Below are positions 9,207-17,846 of a stretch of 64,000 nt of DNA, one piece after another (within the stretch, counting starts at the first letter, position 1; each line of letters begins with the position of its first letter). The DNA is from Chitinophaga fulva (GTDB lineage Bacteria > Bacteroidota > Bacteroidia > Chitinophagales > Chitinophagaceae). A program made the position numbers and the translations under genes. Location: assembly GCF_012927205.1 (NCBI RefSeq), contig NZ_JABBGC010000004.1:558001-622000 (forward strand). Direction: 5' to 3'. The notes beneath the pieces are model-generated. The model saw nothing but the letters and a program-made list of their open reading frames with translations. It made no database searches and was not told where the DNA came from.

Positions 9207-10289
9207 ATGAAAGGAATTTTCCTGTTAGCCGCAGGTGCTTTATTATCTGCGGGAGTTTATGCCCAGCAGGTGTCTGGAACGGTGAAAGGAGCAAATGGTA
9301 AGAAGATATACCTGTTCGACGACCAGGATAATAACCCGGATGACTCCCTGACCATACAAAATGAGCAGTTTACCTTCAAGGTGAAATCAGGCAAAGAACC
9401 TGCTGTATATGCGCTGATCATGCAGGATGTGAACTATCCCATGTTGTTTGTATCTGGTGGTGAACCGGTTCACTTTACCACTACCATGGCCACTTTTCCG
9501 CTGGCATCAGCAGTAAAGGGTAATGAAAATACCATGGCCATGCAGGCCTACCAGAAAGCATTTGATCCGTTGATCAAACGTGCGCAGGACCTCAACCAGG
9601 AAGCCCGTGAAATCAATCCGGAAGACGAACCTGCAAAAAATGCTTTTCGTAAAAAAGCAGACCAGTTCAGCAAAGACATCGTGAAAACCGGTACTGACTT
9701 TATCAAAACGCATCCTAAAAACATCGCCAGCATCTGGCTGATGATGAATGAGCTGCGCTCCCGCGTAGAGCCGGCCGAGTTCCAGCAACTGTTCGATTCA
9801 CTGGACAAGTCCATTCGCGAAAGCGCCTATGGCAACAGTGTTACCGCCTACATAAAAAGCCTGAAAGCCAATGCTGTTAATATTACAGCAGATGATTTTT
9901 CCCAGGAAGATGAGAAAGGCAACCCGGTTAAACTGTCTTCTTTCAGAGGGAAATATGTGCTCGTAGATTTCTGGGCCAGCTGGTGCGGTCCGTGCAGACA
10001 GGAGAATCCTAACGTAGTAAAAGCGTATAACAAGTATAAAAGTAAAAACTTCACCATCCTGGGGGTATCCCTCGATAACGACCGTGACCGTTGGCTGCGG
10101 GCTGTAAAGCAGGATGGGCTTGCCTGGACACAGGTGTCTGACCTGAAAGGCTGGGGCAATGAAGTAGCGGTGCAGTATGGTATTCAGTCCATCCCTGCCA
10201 ACATGCTGATAGGCCCTGATGGTACTATTCTGGCCAGAAATCTGCGTGGAGAGGAGCTGGAACAGAAACTCCAGGAAATCCTGAAATAG
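9207..10289 (+). CDS. Exported TlpA/ResA-like thioredoxin with DUF4369-type N-domain
   Basis: A 360-residue protein with a signal peptide ending near VYAQQ. It has an N-terminal beta-rich DUF4369-like domain (about 22-120), a helical linker, and a C-terminal thioredoxin fold (about 225-360). The redox motif W-C-G-P-C is at 259-263 and the cis-proline region is IQSIPANML. It should act in the periplasm as a thiol-disulfide oxidoreductase, perhaps reducing c-type cytochrome precursors. The gene is followed by a paralogue with the same layout. The specific partner cannot be told. Confidence 0.88.
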   Translation: MKGIFLLAAGALLSAGVYAQQVSGTVKGANGKKIYLFDDQDNNPDDSLTIQNEQFTFKVKSGKEPAVYALIMQDVNYPMLFVSGGEPVHFTTTMATFPLASAVKGNENTMAMQAYQKAFDPLIKRAQDLNQEAREINPEDEPAKNAFRKKADQFSKDIVKTGTDFIKTHPKNIASIWLMMNELRSRVEPAEFQQLFDSLDKSIRESAYGNSVTAYIKSLKANAVNITADDFSQEDEKGNPVKLSSFRGKYVLVDFWASWCGPCRQENPNVVKAYNKYKSKNFTILGVSLDNDRDRWLRAVKQDGLAWTQVSDLKGWGNEVAVQYGIQSIPANMLIGPDGTILARNLRGEELEQKLQEILK

Positions 10290-10299
10290 CCGCTTATCA

Positions 10300-10328
10300 A
10301 AATCAGGTTGGCAATACGCGCCTGATTT
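10300..10328. terminator. Short inverted repeat between the two TlpA-like genes
   Basis: Arms AAATCAGG (10300-10307) and CCTGATTT (10321-10328) enclose a 13-base loop. No T-run follows, so this may be a weak terminator or an RNA-processing hairpin between the paralogues. Confidence 0.3.
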
Positions 10329-10363
10329 ATCAAATTTGTTATTCGTATAAAAATTAAAAACCA

Positions 10364-11506
10364 ATGAAGAGATATTTTGTAGGGATCGCCCTGCTAATGC
10401 CAGCTGTAGCTTTGTTTGCCCAGGAAAAAAAGGCCGGTGCTGCAGGTAAACCATTCACTATCCAGGGAACTATTTCCGAACAAAAGAAACCCGCTACCGT
10501 ATTTCTCAGAATGCGTAAAGGCAGCGAAATGGTAACTGACAGTGCGCAGATAAAAGACGGTAAGTTCGCGTTCTCCGGTACGCTGGAAGAACCGCTGCTG
10601 GCCAGCCTGATGCTGGTGCAACGCAGTGGTGAAAAACCTGTCTCCATGGGCCGTGACATGCTCGCTGTATTTCTGGATAAAGGAAACATCGTGGTAACCA
10701 CCACCGATTCCATCAGCAAAGCCACTGTAAGCGGCTCCCCTGCGAACGAAGACTACAAACATCTGCAAGAGCAACTGAAGGAAGTAAACGAAAAAGGCAC
10801 GGCCCTGCAACAGCAGTATCGTGAACTGTCCAAAAATAAAGACGAAGAAGGTATCAAAAAGCTGGAATCAGCTTACGATGCACTGGACGCGGAAGAGAAA
10901 AAAATTGAGAACGATTTCTTCTCTAAAAATGCCAGCTCTCCGATCGCATTGTACGTGCTGAATCAGGTGGCTGGTTATGATATCAAGCCGGAAGAAATAA
11001 CACCACTGTATAAAAAACTGAGCAAAGAAGCGAAAAACTCCCCTTCCGGTAAAGAGTTCGCCAAACGTCTCGAATCAGCCCGTAAAACAGCTGTAGGTCA
11101 GTCTGCACTGGAATTTGCGCAGGCAGATGCTGCCGGTAAAAATATCAGCCTGTCTTCCTTCCGTGGAAAATATGTGCTGGTTGATTTCTGGGCCAGCTGG
11201 TGCGGTCCCTGCCGTGCTGAAAATCCTAACGTGGTAAAAGCATATGGCAAATTCAAAGACAAAGGTTTTGAAATCCTGGGTGTTTCCCTCGATGATAAAA
11301 AAGATAAATGGCTGGCTGCTGTAGAAGCCGACAAACTCGCATGGACACACGTTTCCGACCTGAAAGGCTGGAAAAATGCGGCCGCTGAACTGTACGGCGT
11401 ACGGGCCATCCCGCAGAACGTACTGATCGATCCCAAAGGAAAGATCGTTGCTAAAAACCTGCGCGGCGAAGACCTCGAAAAGAAATTAACCGAGGTGCTG
11501 CCTTAA
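10364..11506 (+). CDS. Exported TlpA/ResA-like thioredoxin with DUF4369-type N-domain (paralogue)
   Basis: A 380-residue paralogue of the upstream protein. It has a signal peptide ending near LFAQE, a DUF4369-like domain (about 30-130), a charged helical stretch rich in Lys and Glu (about 140-210), and a thioredoxin domain with W-C-G-P-C at 279-283. The FRGKYVLVDFWASWCGPCR core is shared between the two proteins, while the linkers differ, which indicates tandem duplication. The cis-proline loop here is VRAIPQNVL. Function is inferred as periplasmic thiol-disulfide exchange. Confidence 0.88.
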   Translation: MKRYFVGIALLMPAVALFAQEKKAGAAGKPFTIQGTISEQKKPATVFLRMRKGSEMVTDSAQIKDGKFAFSGTLEEPLLASLMLVQRSGEKPVSMGRDMLAVFLDKGNIVVTTTDSISKATVSGSPANEDYKHLQEQLKEVNEKGTALQQQYRELSKNKDEEGIKKLESAYDALDAEEKKIENDFFSKNASSPIALYVLNQVAGYDIKPEEITPLYKKLSKEAKNSPSGKEFAKRLESARKTAVGQSALEFAQADAAGKNISLSSFRGKYVLVDFWASWCGPCRAENPNVVKAYGKFKDKGFEILGVSLDDKKDKWLAAVEADKLAWTHVSDLKGWKNAAAELYGVRAIPQNVLIDPKGKIVAKNLRGEDLEKKLTEVLP

Positions 11507-11536
11507 TCACTCCGAAGGTTTAAAACAAAGTATACC

Positions 11537-11560
11537 GGGCTGGCCTGCATAGGTCAGCCC
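11537..11560 (+). terminator. Rho-independent terminator after the TlpA-like pair
   Basis: GGGCTGGCC (11537-11545) pairs with GGTCAGCCC (11552-11560) around a 6-base loop with one wobble pair. TTGTTGTTTC follows. It lies 30 bases after the stop codon. Confidence 0.6.
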
Positions 11561-11642
11561 TTGTTGTTTCCTGGAGGCCAATCCCAGGGATCGGCCCTTT
11601 TGTCTCCCAGTGTCCAGCCCCGGAACTCACCCCTTTTTGTCT

Positions 11643-11817
11643 CCCAGGGCTAAAGCCCTGGGTTAAGATGTCATTCAGTTTCTTTCCAGGTAAGTTCTCT
11701 CATTTATGATTGATAAACATCTTAGCCCGGAGCATATGATGGATCTATTCTCCTTCCTTAAGGAATCACACCAGAAACAGCCTGAATAACATCGTAGCCC
11801 AGGGCTTTAGCCCTGGG
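11643..11817. repeat. Inverted pair of GC-rich palindromes (REP/REPIN-like)
   Basis: CCCAGGGCTAAAGCCCTGGG at 11643-11662 is a 9-bp stem with a 2-base centre. Its exact reverse complement occurs at 11798-11817. The inward flanks are also imperfect inverted copies (GGGTTAAGATG against CATCGTAGCCC), so the whole 175 bp folds as one symmetrical unit. It sits in a 570-bp gene-free stretch (11507-12076), where TTTTGTCTCCCAG also occurs twice. No transposase is present. This fits non-autonomous REPIN-type elements. Confidence 0.65.
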
Positions 11818-12023
11818 TTTAATGGATTGATTCCGGTCCCATTTGCATTCCGATTGATTCTCCCTATCCGATCATTCCCATTGATCTCATTTCCAGGTTA
11901 GCTCCGTACTACGCCATCAGGGCTCCGCTTATCCTTATTCTTATCATGATTTCATTTTTTGTCATTGATAATGAATGATTTATGTGCCAAAATACCCATC
12001 CTTCAAAAAAACATATTTTGATT

Positions 12024-12057
12024 TACGAAACTTTCGTAGATTTACGAAACATTCGTA
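12024..12057. promoter_or_regulatory. Tandem palindromic operator, probably bound by the BlaI-type repressor
   Basis: Two adjacent dyads lie 20-53 bases before the repressor ATG. TACGAAA-C-TTTCGTA (12024-12038) is perfect. TACGAAACATTCGTA (12043-12057) has one mismatched pair. Their centres are 19 bases apart, about two helical turns, which suits cooperative binding by dimers. BlaI/MecI repressors are known to bind such dyads and to repress themselves. The direct link is inference from position. Confidence 0.7.
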
Positions 12058-12076
12058 GATAGTTAAATCACGCTAT

Positions 12077-12436
12077 ATGGAAAAACTCACACAGCAGGAA
12101 GAAGCGGCCATGCTGGCGATATGGAAAACGGGGAAAGGGTTGGTGAAGGATTTTCTGGAGAACCACCCGGCACCGGCGCCGCCATATACTACGCTGGCAT
12201 CTACCATCAAAAACCTGGAGAAAAAAGGATACCTGGAAAGCAGAAAGCTGGGTAACGTATATGAATACACGCCCGTGATCGCTGAAGTTACCTACAAGAA
12301 CAAATTCATGAGTGGTTTTGTGAAGGACTATTTTGAGAACTCCTATAAGGAGCTGGTTTCCTTTTTTGCCAAAGAACAAAAGATCAGCCCTGAAGAATTG
12401 AAAGAGATTATCAAAATGATTGAAAACAGTAAATAA
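12077..12436 (+). CDS. BlaI/MecI/CopY-family transcriptional repressor
   Basis: A 119-residue protein with an N-terminal winged helix (about 1-75: LTQQEEAAMLAIW, then the recognition segment YTTLASTIKNLEKKGYL) and a C-terminal dimerisation helix pair. The order repressor then M56 protease, with 15 bases between them, is the classic BlaI-BlaR1 arrangement. In that arrangement the sensor protease cleaves the repressor. No beta-lactamase gene is adjacent, so the target is probably a broader envelope-stress regulon or just this operon. Confidence 0.92.
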   Translation: MEKLTQQEEAAMLAIWKTGKGLVKDFLENHPAPAPPYTTLASTIKNLEKKGYLESRKLGNVYEYTPVIAEVTYKNKFMSGFVKDYFENSYKELVSFFAKEQKISPEELKEIIKMIENSK

Positions 12437-12451
12437 CTAAAATCCGGAACA

Positions 12452-14137
12452 ATGGTACCTGCGATACTGATATACCTGCTCAAAGCCAATGTGGCGCTTA
12501 CCTTGTTTTTTCTGGCCTACTGGCTGGGACTGAGACGACTGACCTTTTATACGCTTAATCGTGTATTCCTCTTGTCCGGCATTGTTTGTTCTTCCCTGTT
12601 TCCACTGGTATCTGTGAACACGTTTGTAGAGCGGCATGAAACCATTGCCGGCGGCATCGCTTACCTGCCGGACCTTAGCGCATTAACAGCGCCGGCTGAA
12701 CAGTTTTCGGTGTGGACGTTGCTCGTGTACCTCTTCTGGACAGGTGTAGCGGTGATGACTATACGGCTCGCGGTACAACTCTTTTCCCTGTGGAAAATAC
12801 ACCGGCGCTCCAGTCCGGCCACTGTAGATGGTGTACCGGTAAGGGCTGTAAAGCAACAGGTGAACCCGTTTTCCTTCTTCCGTCATATCTACATCAATCC
12901 TGCGCTGCATCAGCCGGAGGAAAGACAGGGGATTCTCTGTCACGAAAAAGTGCATGTACAACAATGGCACAGCGCTGATGTAGTGTTAGGGGAACTAAAC
13001 AATATCTTCTACTGGTTTAATCCGGGTGCATGGCTCATGAAAACTGCCATCAGGGAAAACCTGGAATTCATTACCGACCGCTATCTGTTAATACAGGGCG
13101 TGGATAAAAAAGCTTATCAATACAGTCTGATAAAAGTCAGTGGGATCCCATATGCGACGGCCATCGCAAACAATTTCAATTTCTCACATTTAAAAAACAG
13201 GATCATTATGATGAACAGGAAACAATCATCTACCATCCAGCTGGGTCGCTATGTGGCGCTGGGCGTGTTGGTGGGAGGCATGGTATTATCGCTCAACTAC
13301 AGCAGGGCTTCCGCAAGCCCGCAGCAAGAGCCGAAACCGGCCACTGGTCAGCCTGCTGCTGCCGCAGCACCTCAGCATGTGGCCCTGATGAAAACTGATT
13401 CAGGAATTGCGGTTACAATAGCCCCGGATGCCATGTCCGACAAACCCACGGCTACGCCTGCCGCCAAAAACACAGCTCCTAAAGCCAACAACAATCCTGC
13501 TCCTGCTCCGCAACCCAATGCCGCTCCCGCTCCTGTTCCCGCACCACAGGCAGGATCAGTCTTTACTTTAAGAAATGGCACGGGGCCCGAACCTATTTAT
13601 CTATTGAACGACAGGCTGATCACCCGGGCGGAAATGGGCAACATCATTCCGAACGACATCGAATCTGTTAGCGTATTCAAAGGCAACGGCATTAGTGAAG
13701 AAATGATTGCCGAGTATGGTGAAGATGCCCGGAATGGTATTATTGCCATCTATACCAAATCCTGGTTGGCAGCTTCCAATAAAAAACGTTTGGGCCCAAC
13801 TACAACCCAGGTAGCCACCGTCGGTAAAACCGGTACTGTCACTGCTGGTCAGGGCCAGGTTGTAGGTGTGCGTAATACCACTACAGGCGCCGTTTTTGTT
13901 GCTACCAGCGGCTATACCAGCGGTTCAGGTACTACTTCCAGCTCCGTTTCTGCGAGCAGTACAAATGCAGGCAACAGCACCGCCCAATCTGGGACAGTCG
14001 TACTAGTCGGCAAGATAGCTGGCCAGCCGGTAAATACTGGCACAGCTGAAAAGGCTGGTGCTGTCGGCAAAAACGAGGAAATCATCGTAATCGGCAAAGG
14101 TACAGCTGAGAAAAAAAGTACTACACACGAAGAATAA
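12452..14137 (+). CDS. BlaR1-type M56 sensor protease with TonB-plug-like C-terminal domain
   Basis: A 561-residue membrane protein. It has N-terminal membrane helices (about 5-22, 35-52, 85-108), then a cytoplasmic zinc protease with the HEKVH site (H164, E165, H168) and downstream NLEFITDRYLL. A further helix follows near 265-285. The periplasmic part is a Pro/Ala-rich linker (about 290-370), then a segment around 375-430 (ESVSVFKGN..., ARNGIIAIYTK) resembling the plug of TonB-dependent receptors, then a Ser/Thr/Gly-rich tail. It has no penicillin-binding sensor domain, so it probably senses something other than beta-lactams. Confidence 0.85.
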   Translation: MVPAILIYLLKANVALTLFFLAYWLGLRRLTFYTLNRVFLLSGIVCSSLFPLVSVNTFVERHETIAGGIAYLPDLSALTAPAEQFSVWTLLVYLFWTGVAVMTIRLAVQLFSLWKIHRRSSPATVDGVPVRAVKQQVNPFSFFRHIYINPALHQPEERQGILCHEKVHVQQWHSADVVLGELNNIFYWFNPGAWLMKTAIRENLEFITDRYLLIQGVDKKAYQYSLIKVSGIPYATAIANNFNFSHLKNRIIMMNRKQSSTIQLGRYVALGVLVGGMVLSLNYSRASASPQQEPKPATGQPAAAAAPQHVALMKTDSGIAVTIAPDAMSDKPTATPAAKNTAPKANNNPAPAPQPNAAPAPVPAPQAGSVFTLRNGTGPEPIYLLNDRLITRAEMGNIIPNDIESVSVFKGNGISEEMIAEYGEDARNGIIAIYTKSWLAASNKKRLGPTTTQVATVGKTGTVTAGQGQVVGVRNTTTGAVFVATSGYTSGSGTTSSSVSASSTNAGNSTAQSGTVVLVGKIAGQPVNTGTAEKAGAVGKNEEIIVIGKGTAEKKSTTHEE

Positions 14138-14195
14138 AGCAGTCAAAGTGCCGATAAATGAGAAGTAGAGGCAACACTGTTTATGTTAGCAAAAA

Positions 14196-14226
14196 GCCAC
14201 GGTTCGCCACCGTGGCATTTTTGTTT
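14196..14226 (+). terminator. Rho-independent terminator after the M56 gene
   Basis: GCCACGGT (14196-14203) and ACCGTGGC (14209-14216) form an 8-bp stem with a 5-base loop. ATTTTTGTTT follows. This is a strong intrinsic terminator. Confidence 0.85.
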
Positions 14227-14285
14227 AAAGACAACTTTCTCCGGGCCTCAACGTTATATTAAAGCACCCGGATAAATTGTTGTGT

Positions 14286-14744
14286 ATGTTACAGAAAGGC
14301 AATAAAGCACCCGATTTTACCCTCGTGGCGTCTCCGGACAAAATGATAACGCTTTCAGACCTCCGGGGAAAAAATGTAATATTGGCATTCTATCCCGCGG
14401 ACTGGAGTCCGGTGTGCAGCGATCAGATGGCCTTGTATAACGAAACACTTCGTTTTTTCGAGCGGCATAACGCTGTACTGTTAGGCATTTCAGTAGACGG
14501 GAAATGGTGTCATAAGGCTTTTGCAAAAGACAGGAACCTGCATTTTGACCTGCTGGCCGATTTTGAACCGAAAGGAGCTGTCTCCCGGCAATATGGTGTT
14601 TATAAAGATGGTGTTAGCCAGCGCGCGCTTTTTGTCATTGATGATCAAGGGATGATACAATGGAGTTATCTGTCGCCCATCAGCGAAAATCCAGGCGCTG
14701 ATGGTATTCTGCAGGCATTGGAAACAATGGCGAAAACGGTCTGA
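14286..14744 (+). CDS. Peroxiredoxin (AhpC/TSA family, Bcp/AhpE-like)
   Basis: A 152-residue protein from the ATG at 14286. A TTG at 14277 would extend it by three residues. The peroxidatic cysteine is in YPADWSPVCSDQ at about residue 45, with its Thr/Ser-type surroundings changed to SPVC. No obvious resolving cysteine follows within five residues, though C74 (GKWC) could serve. No signal peptide is present, so it acts in the cytosol. The probable role is reduction of peroxides. Confidence 0.85.
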   Translation: MLQKGNKAPDFTLVASPDKMITLSDLRGKNVILAFYPADWSPVCSDQMALYNETLRFFERHNAVLLGISVDGKWCHKAFAKDRNLHFDLLADFEPKGAVSRQYGVYKDGVSQRALFVIDDQGMIQWSYLSPISENPGADGILQALETMAKTV

Positions 14745-14752
14745 TACCCCAT

Positions 14753-14773
14753 CGTAATTCGTAACTCGTAATT
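14753..14773. repeat. Heptamer array CGTAATT x3 before a start codon
   Basis: Three contiguous 7-bp units, the middle one CGTAACT, end 8 bases before the ATG of the DsbA-like gene. Related arrays lie at 32756, 34431 and 49877. Confidence 0.7.
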
Positions 14774-14780
14774 CTCCTTT

Positions 14781-15281
14781 ATGCTTACACCTCCCATTAC
14801 CAGCCGTGACCACGTCACCGGTAACCAGCAAGGCTCCACGGAGATTGTGGAGTATGGCGACTTTCAGTGCCCCTATTGTGGAGAAGCTTTTGGGGTGGTC
14901 CGCGATATGTTGCAGGCACTCAGTAATATAAAGTTCGTCTTCCGCCATTTTCCGCTGGCGGAATCACACGAGTATGCCATGGATGCCGCACTGGCGGCAG
15001 AAGCAGCCGCCCGGCAACAACAGTTCTGGCAGATGCATGATGCCCTCTACCTGCACCAGCAGGAACTTTCTGACGCGCTGTTTCCCGAACTGGCGAAACA
15101 ATTGCAGCTCAACCTGGAGCAGTTTAAGGAAGACATGCAGGACAACCTGCTCGTCAGCAAAGTGGAAGCTGATTTTGAAAGCGGTATCCGTAGCGGCGTG
15201 AATGGTACCCCCACCTTTTTTATCAACGGAAAGAGATTTAACGGTGATTACCGCAACCTACTGTCGGCCGTTCGCCACTGA
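14781..15281 (+). CDS. DsbA-family thioredoxin-fold protein (no signal peptide)
   Basis: A 166-residue protein of the Thioredoxin_4/DsbA type. The active site C-P-Y-C is at 30-33 (YGDFQCPYCG) and the cis-proline loop is VNGTPTFFINGKRF near 136. A helical insertion lies between. No signal peptide or membrane anchor is seen, so it is probably cytosolic, unlike classical DsbA. Its 3' end overlaps that of the convergent gene by 24 bases. It follows a peroxiredoxin, consistent with a small redox operon. Confidence 0.87.
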   Translation: MLTPPITSRDHVTGNQQGSTEIVEYGDFQCPYCGEAFGVVRDMLQALSNIKFVFRHFPLAESHEYAMDAALAAEAAARQQQFWQMHDALYLHQQELSDALFPELAKQLQLNLEQFKEDMQDNLLVSKVEADFESGIRSGVNGTPTFFINGKRFNGDYRNLLSAVRH

Positions 15282-16322
15282 CTTCACACAACGAAAGCCA
15301 AGATTGGCCAGGCCTGACTCCGGCGTAGTTTTCATTCTGGCAGATACCCGGTAGCCCCGGCAATATTCATCGCTGCACATATAGGAGCCTCCACGGATCA
15401 CATGTTTTTGCTGCCCCGGATCTTCGGGGTCATAGCCCTTGGCTGGTCCGGCAGGATTGGCCGCACCTTTTTCCACCTGCGCGTAATAGTTGGCATCATA
15501 CAGGTCCGCTACCCATTCCCACACATTGCCTGCCATATCGTATAGCTGATAACCATTAGGCTTATACGATTTCACCGGTGCAGTACCCGAAAAACCGTCA
15601 GTGGTAGTTTTATCATAAGGGAAATGACCATTCCAGGTGTTGGCTTTCGGTTGACCGGCAGTGAGCGCTTCGCTGCCCCAGGGGTATACCTGGTTGGAAA
15701 GGCCGCCTCTGGCAGCATATTCCCATTCTGCTTCCGTAGGCAGGCGTTTGCCGGCCCACTGAGCGTAAGCCCGGGCATCGAGCCAGGATATCTGTGTAAC
15801 GGGATGATCTTCCCTGCCTTTGATATCGCTGTGAGGTCCTTCCGGGTGCTGCCAGTTGGCGCCGGCAACAAAACTCCACCATTGTGATACGTCGTTCAGC
15901 GGTACCTGGTGGTCCGGTGGTGTAAACACCAACGCTCCGGCTGCCAGCATGCTGCTGTCCGGTTCCGGTGAGCCCGGCGGCAGACTGGCGATCAGCTCTT
16001 CTTTGGAGATAGGCTTCTCAGCGATAGTCACATAACCGGTGGCGGCCACAAACGTGGCAAACTCCCGGTTGGTCACCTCATGTTCGTCCATCCAGAAACT
16101 GTCTACTTTCACGGTATGTTTGGGATACTCGTCAGGCATACCGGTGCTGTCATCTGCACCCATACTGAAACTGCCACCGGGTATCAATACCATGCGGTTT
16201 AATGTATCCGGCCCGCTGGCAACAGCCACTACAGCATCTTTCTGAACGGGTGCTTTGCTGCCGCCTCCGCAGGCAGTCAGCGCTGCTGTCATAATACTGA
16301 GATATATCAAATGCCTGGTCAT
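15258..16322 (-). CDS. Exported lipoprotein formylglycine-generating enzyme (SUMF1/FGE family)
   Basis: The start chosen at 16322 gives 354 residues with a signal peptide and lipobox (AALTAC). An upstream ATG at 16382 would put 20 charged or aromatic residues before the signal. The FGE-sulfatase domain spans about 45-350: LIPGGSFSMG, EVTNREFATF, LPTEAEWEYAARGG, MAGNVWEWVADL, and RGGSYMCSDEYCRGYR at the end. C316 and C321 match the paired copper-binding active-site cysteines of genuine FGE, which many SUMF1-like proteins lack. It should oxidise a sulfatase cysteine to formylglycine outside the cytoplasm. No sulfatase of the CxPxR type is adjacent. Confidence 0.85.
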   Translation of the reverse strand: MTRHLIYLSIMTAALTACGGGSKAPVQKDAVVAVASGPDTLNRMVLIPGGSFSMGADDSTGMPDEYPKHTVKVDSFWMDEHEVTNREFATFVAATGYVTIAEKPISKEELIASLPPGSPEPDSSMLAAGALVFTPPDHQVPLNDVSQWWSFVAGANWQHPEGPHSDIKGREDHPVTQISWLDARAYAQWAGKRLPTEAEWEYAARGGLSNQVYPWGSEALTAGQPKANTWNGHFPYDKTTTDGFSGTAPVKSYKPNGYQLYDMAGNVWEWVADLYDANYYAQVEKGAANPAGPAKGYDPEDPGQQKHVIRGGSYMCSDEYCRGYRVSARMKTTPESGLANLGFRCVKSVANGRQ

Positions 16323-16434
16323 CTGCACAAAATAAGAAAAGTTTTTTCTCACAAAGGAATAATGTGAGCAAGGGTTTCCCACGGAAAAGCAGTTAACAAT
16401 AAAATAATGATTTTTTTACGTAAACTATTGTAAA

Positions 16435-16455
16435 CTGCACCCTGATCTGGTGCAG
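16435..16455. promoter_or_regulatory. Hairpin/dyad in the divergent FGE-GH1 promoter region
   Basis: CTGCACC (16435-16441) and GGTGCAG (16449-16455) are inverted around 7 bases. CTGCAC occurs a third time at 16461. This is a possible operator or leader hairpin 27 bases before the GH1 start. No consensus promoter was found in 16323-16481. Confidence 0.35.
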
Positions 16456-16481
16456 CCCGACTGCACTTTTATTCAGCTAAT

Positions 16482-17846
16482 ATGCAACAATCGGCCATCC
16501 CTTTCACCCGGAAGGATTTCGGGGATGATTTTCTGTGGGGCGTTACCATCTCTGCGTTTCAGAATGAAGGCGCACACGACATCGACGGAAAAGGGGCTTC
16601 CATCTGGGATACCTTCTCCCGCCGCAAAGGAAAAATCCGCGATAAAACACATGCACAGGTGGCGTGCGATTTCTATAACCGTTATACACAGGATATCCTG
16701 CTGGCAAAAATGCTGGGCTTCAATGTGTTCCGCTTCTCCCTGTCATGGGCCAGGATTATTCCGGGCGGTACCGGCGCTGTTAATCAGGCGGGTATCGATT
16801 TTTACCACCGGGTGATAGATGCCTGTCTGGAACTGGGACTGGAGCCATACGTGACCTTATATCACTGGGACCTGCCACAGGCACTGGAAAACAAGGGGGG
16901 ATGGTGCCACCGCGGGGTGGTGTTTGCCTTTGAAAACTATGTACGTGTATGCACACGTGCTTTTGGCAACAAAGTGAAAAACTGGATCATCCTGAACGAA
17001 CCTTTCGGCTTCACAGCATTGGGATATATGCTGGGCGTGCATGCGCCGGGAAAGATAGGCCTGTCCTGGTTCCTGCCGGCAGTGCATCACGCGGTGATGG
17101 CACAGGCGGAAGGTGGCCGCGTGGTACGCGAGGAAGTGGCGGGCGCCAATATTGGCACCGCGCTGTCCTGTTCCCAGGTCATCCCGTTTACCAACAATGA
17201 AAAAGATCTGCAGGCTGCCCGTAAAGCGGACGCACTTTTTAATCGCATGTTCCTGGAACCTGCGCTGGGCATGGGCTATCCGGTAGATGATTTCCCGCTG
17301 CTGAAACGTATCGGCAGAAGGTATGCCCTGTGGCGTGACTGGGACAAGCTGGCTTTTGACTTCGATTTTATCGGGGTACAGAATTATTTCCCGCTGGTGG
17401 TAAAATACAATGCTTTTATGCCGGTGGTCAACATATCAGAAGTGAAGCCCCGCGCCCGCAACGTGCCTACCACTGCGCTGGGTTGGGAGATCAACGGCAA
17501 CGGCCTGTACGAAGTGCTCAAACAGTTTTCCACCTATGAAGGCGTGAAGAAACTGATCGTCACGGAAGGCGGCGCCGCCTTCCCCGATTTACGCGCGGAA
17601 GACGGGGCCATTCATGATACGGACCGTGTCCAATATTTTACCGAATACCTCGAAGGGGTACTCAAAGCCAGAAGGGAAGGCATCCCGGTAGATGGATATT
17701 TCGCCTGGACACTCACCGACAACTTTGAATGGGCGGAAGGATACCGCGCCCGCTTCGGATTAGTGCACACCAACTTTGAAACGCAGCAGCGTACCATTAA
17801 AGACTCCGGCTACTGGTTCAGGCAATTGTTACATCCGGATGTCTGA
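16482..17846 (+). CDS. Glycoside hydrolase family 1 (beta-glucosidase type)
   Basis: A 454-residue single-domain GH1 (beta/alpha)8 barrel. The acid/base is E173 in ILNEPFGF and the nucleophile is E362 in VTEGG, where most members have TENG. The N-terminal FLWGVTISAFQNEG matches the usual FLWGxATxxxQxEG. The C-terminal ALTD-type segment reads AWTLTDNFEWAEGY, with the aglycone/glycone-contacting NFEWAEG. No signal peptide is seen, so it hydrolyses imported beta-glucosides or similar disaccharides in the cytosol. The exact sugar is not predictable. Confidence 0.93.
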   Translation: MQQSAIPFTRKDFGDDFLWGVTISAFQNEGAHDIDGKGASIWDTFSRRKGKIRDKTHAQVACDFYNRYTQDILLAKMLGFNVFRFSLSWARIIPGGTGAVNQAGIDFYHRVIDACLELGLEPYVTLYHWDLPQALENKGGWCHRGVVFAFENYVRVCTRAFGNKVKNWIILNEPFGFTALGYMLGVHAPGKIGLSWFLPAVHHAVMAQAEGGRVVREEVAGANIGTALSCSQVIPFTNNEKDLQAARKADALFNRMFLEPALGMGYPVDDFPLLKRIGRRYALWRDWDKLAFDFDFIGVQNYFPLVVKYNAFMPVVNISEVKPRARNVPTTALGWEINGNGLYEVLKQFSTYEGVKKLIVTEGGAAFPDLRAEDGAIHDTDRVQYFTEYLEGVLKARREGIPVDGYFAWTLTDNFEWAEGYRARFGLVHTNFETQQRTIKDSGYWFRQLLHPDV

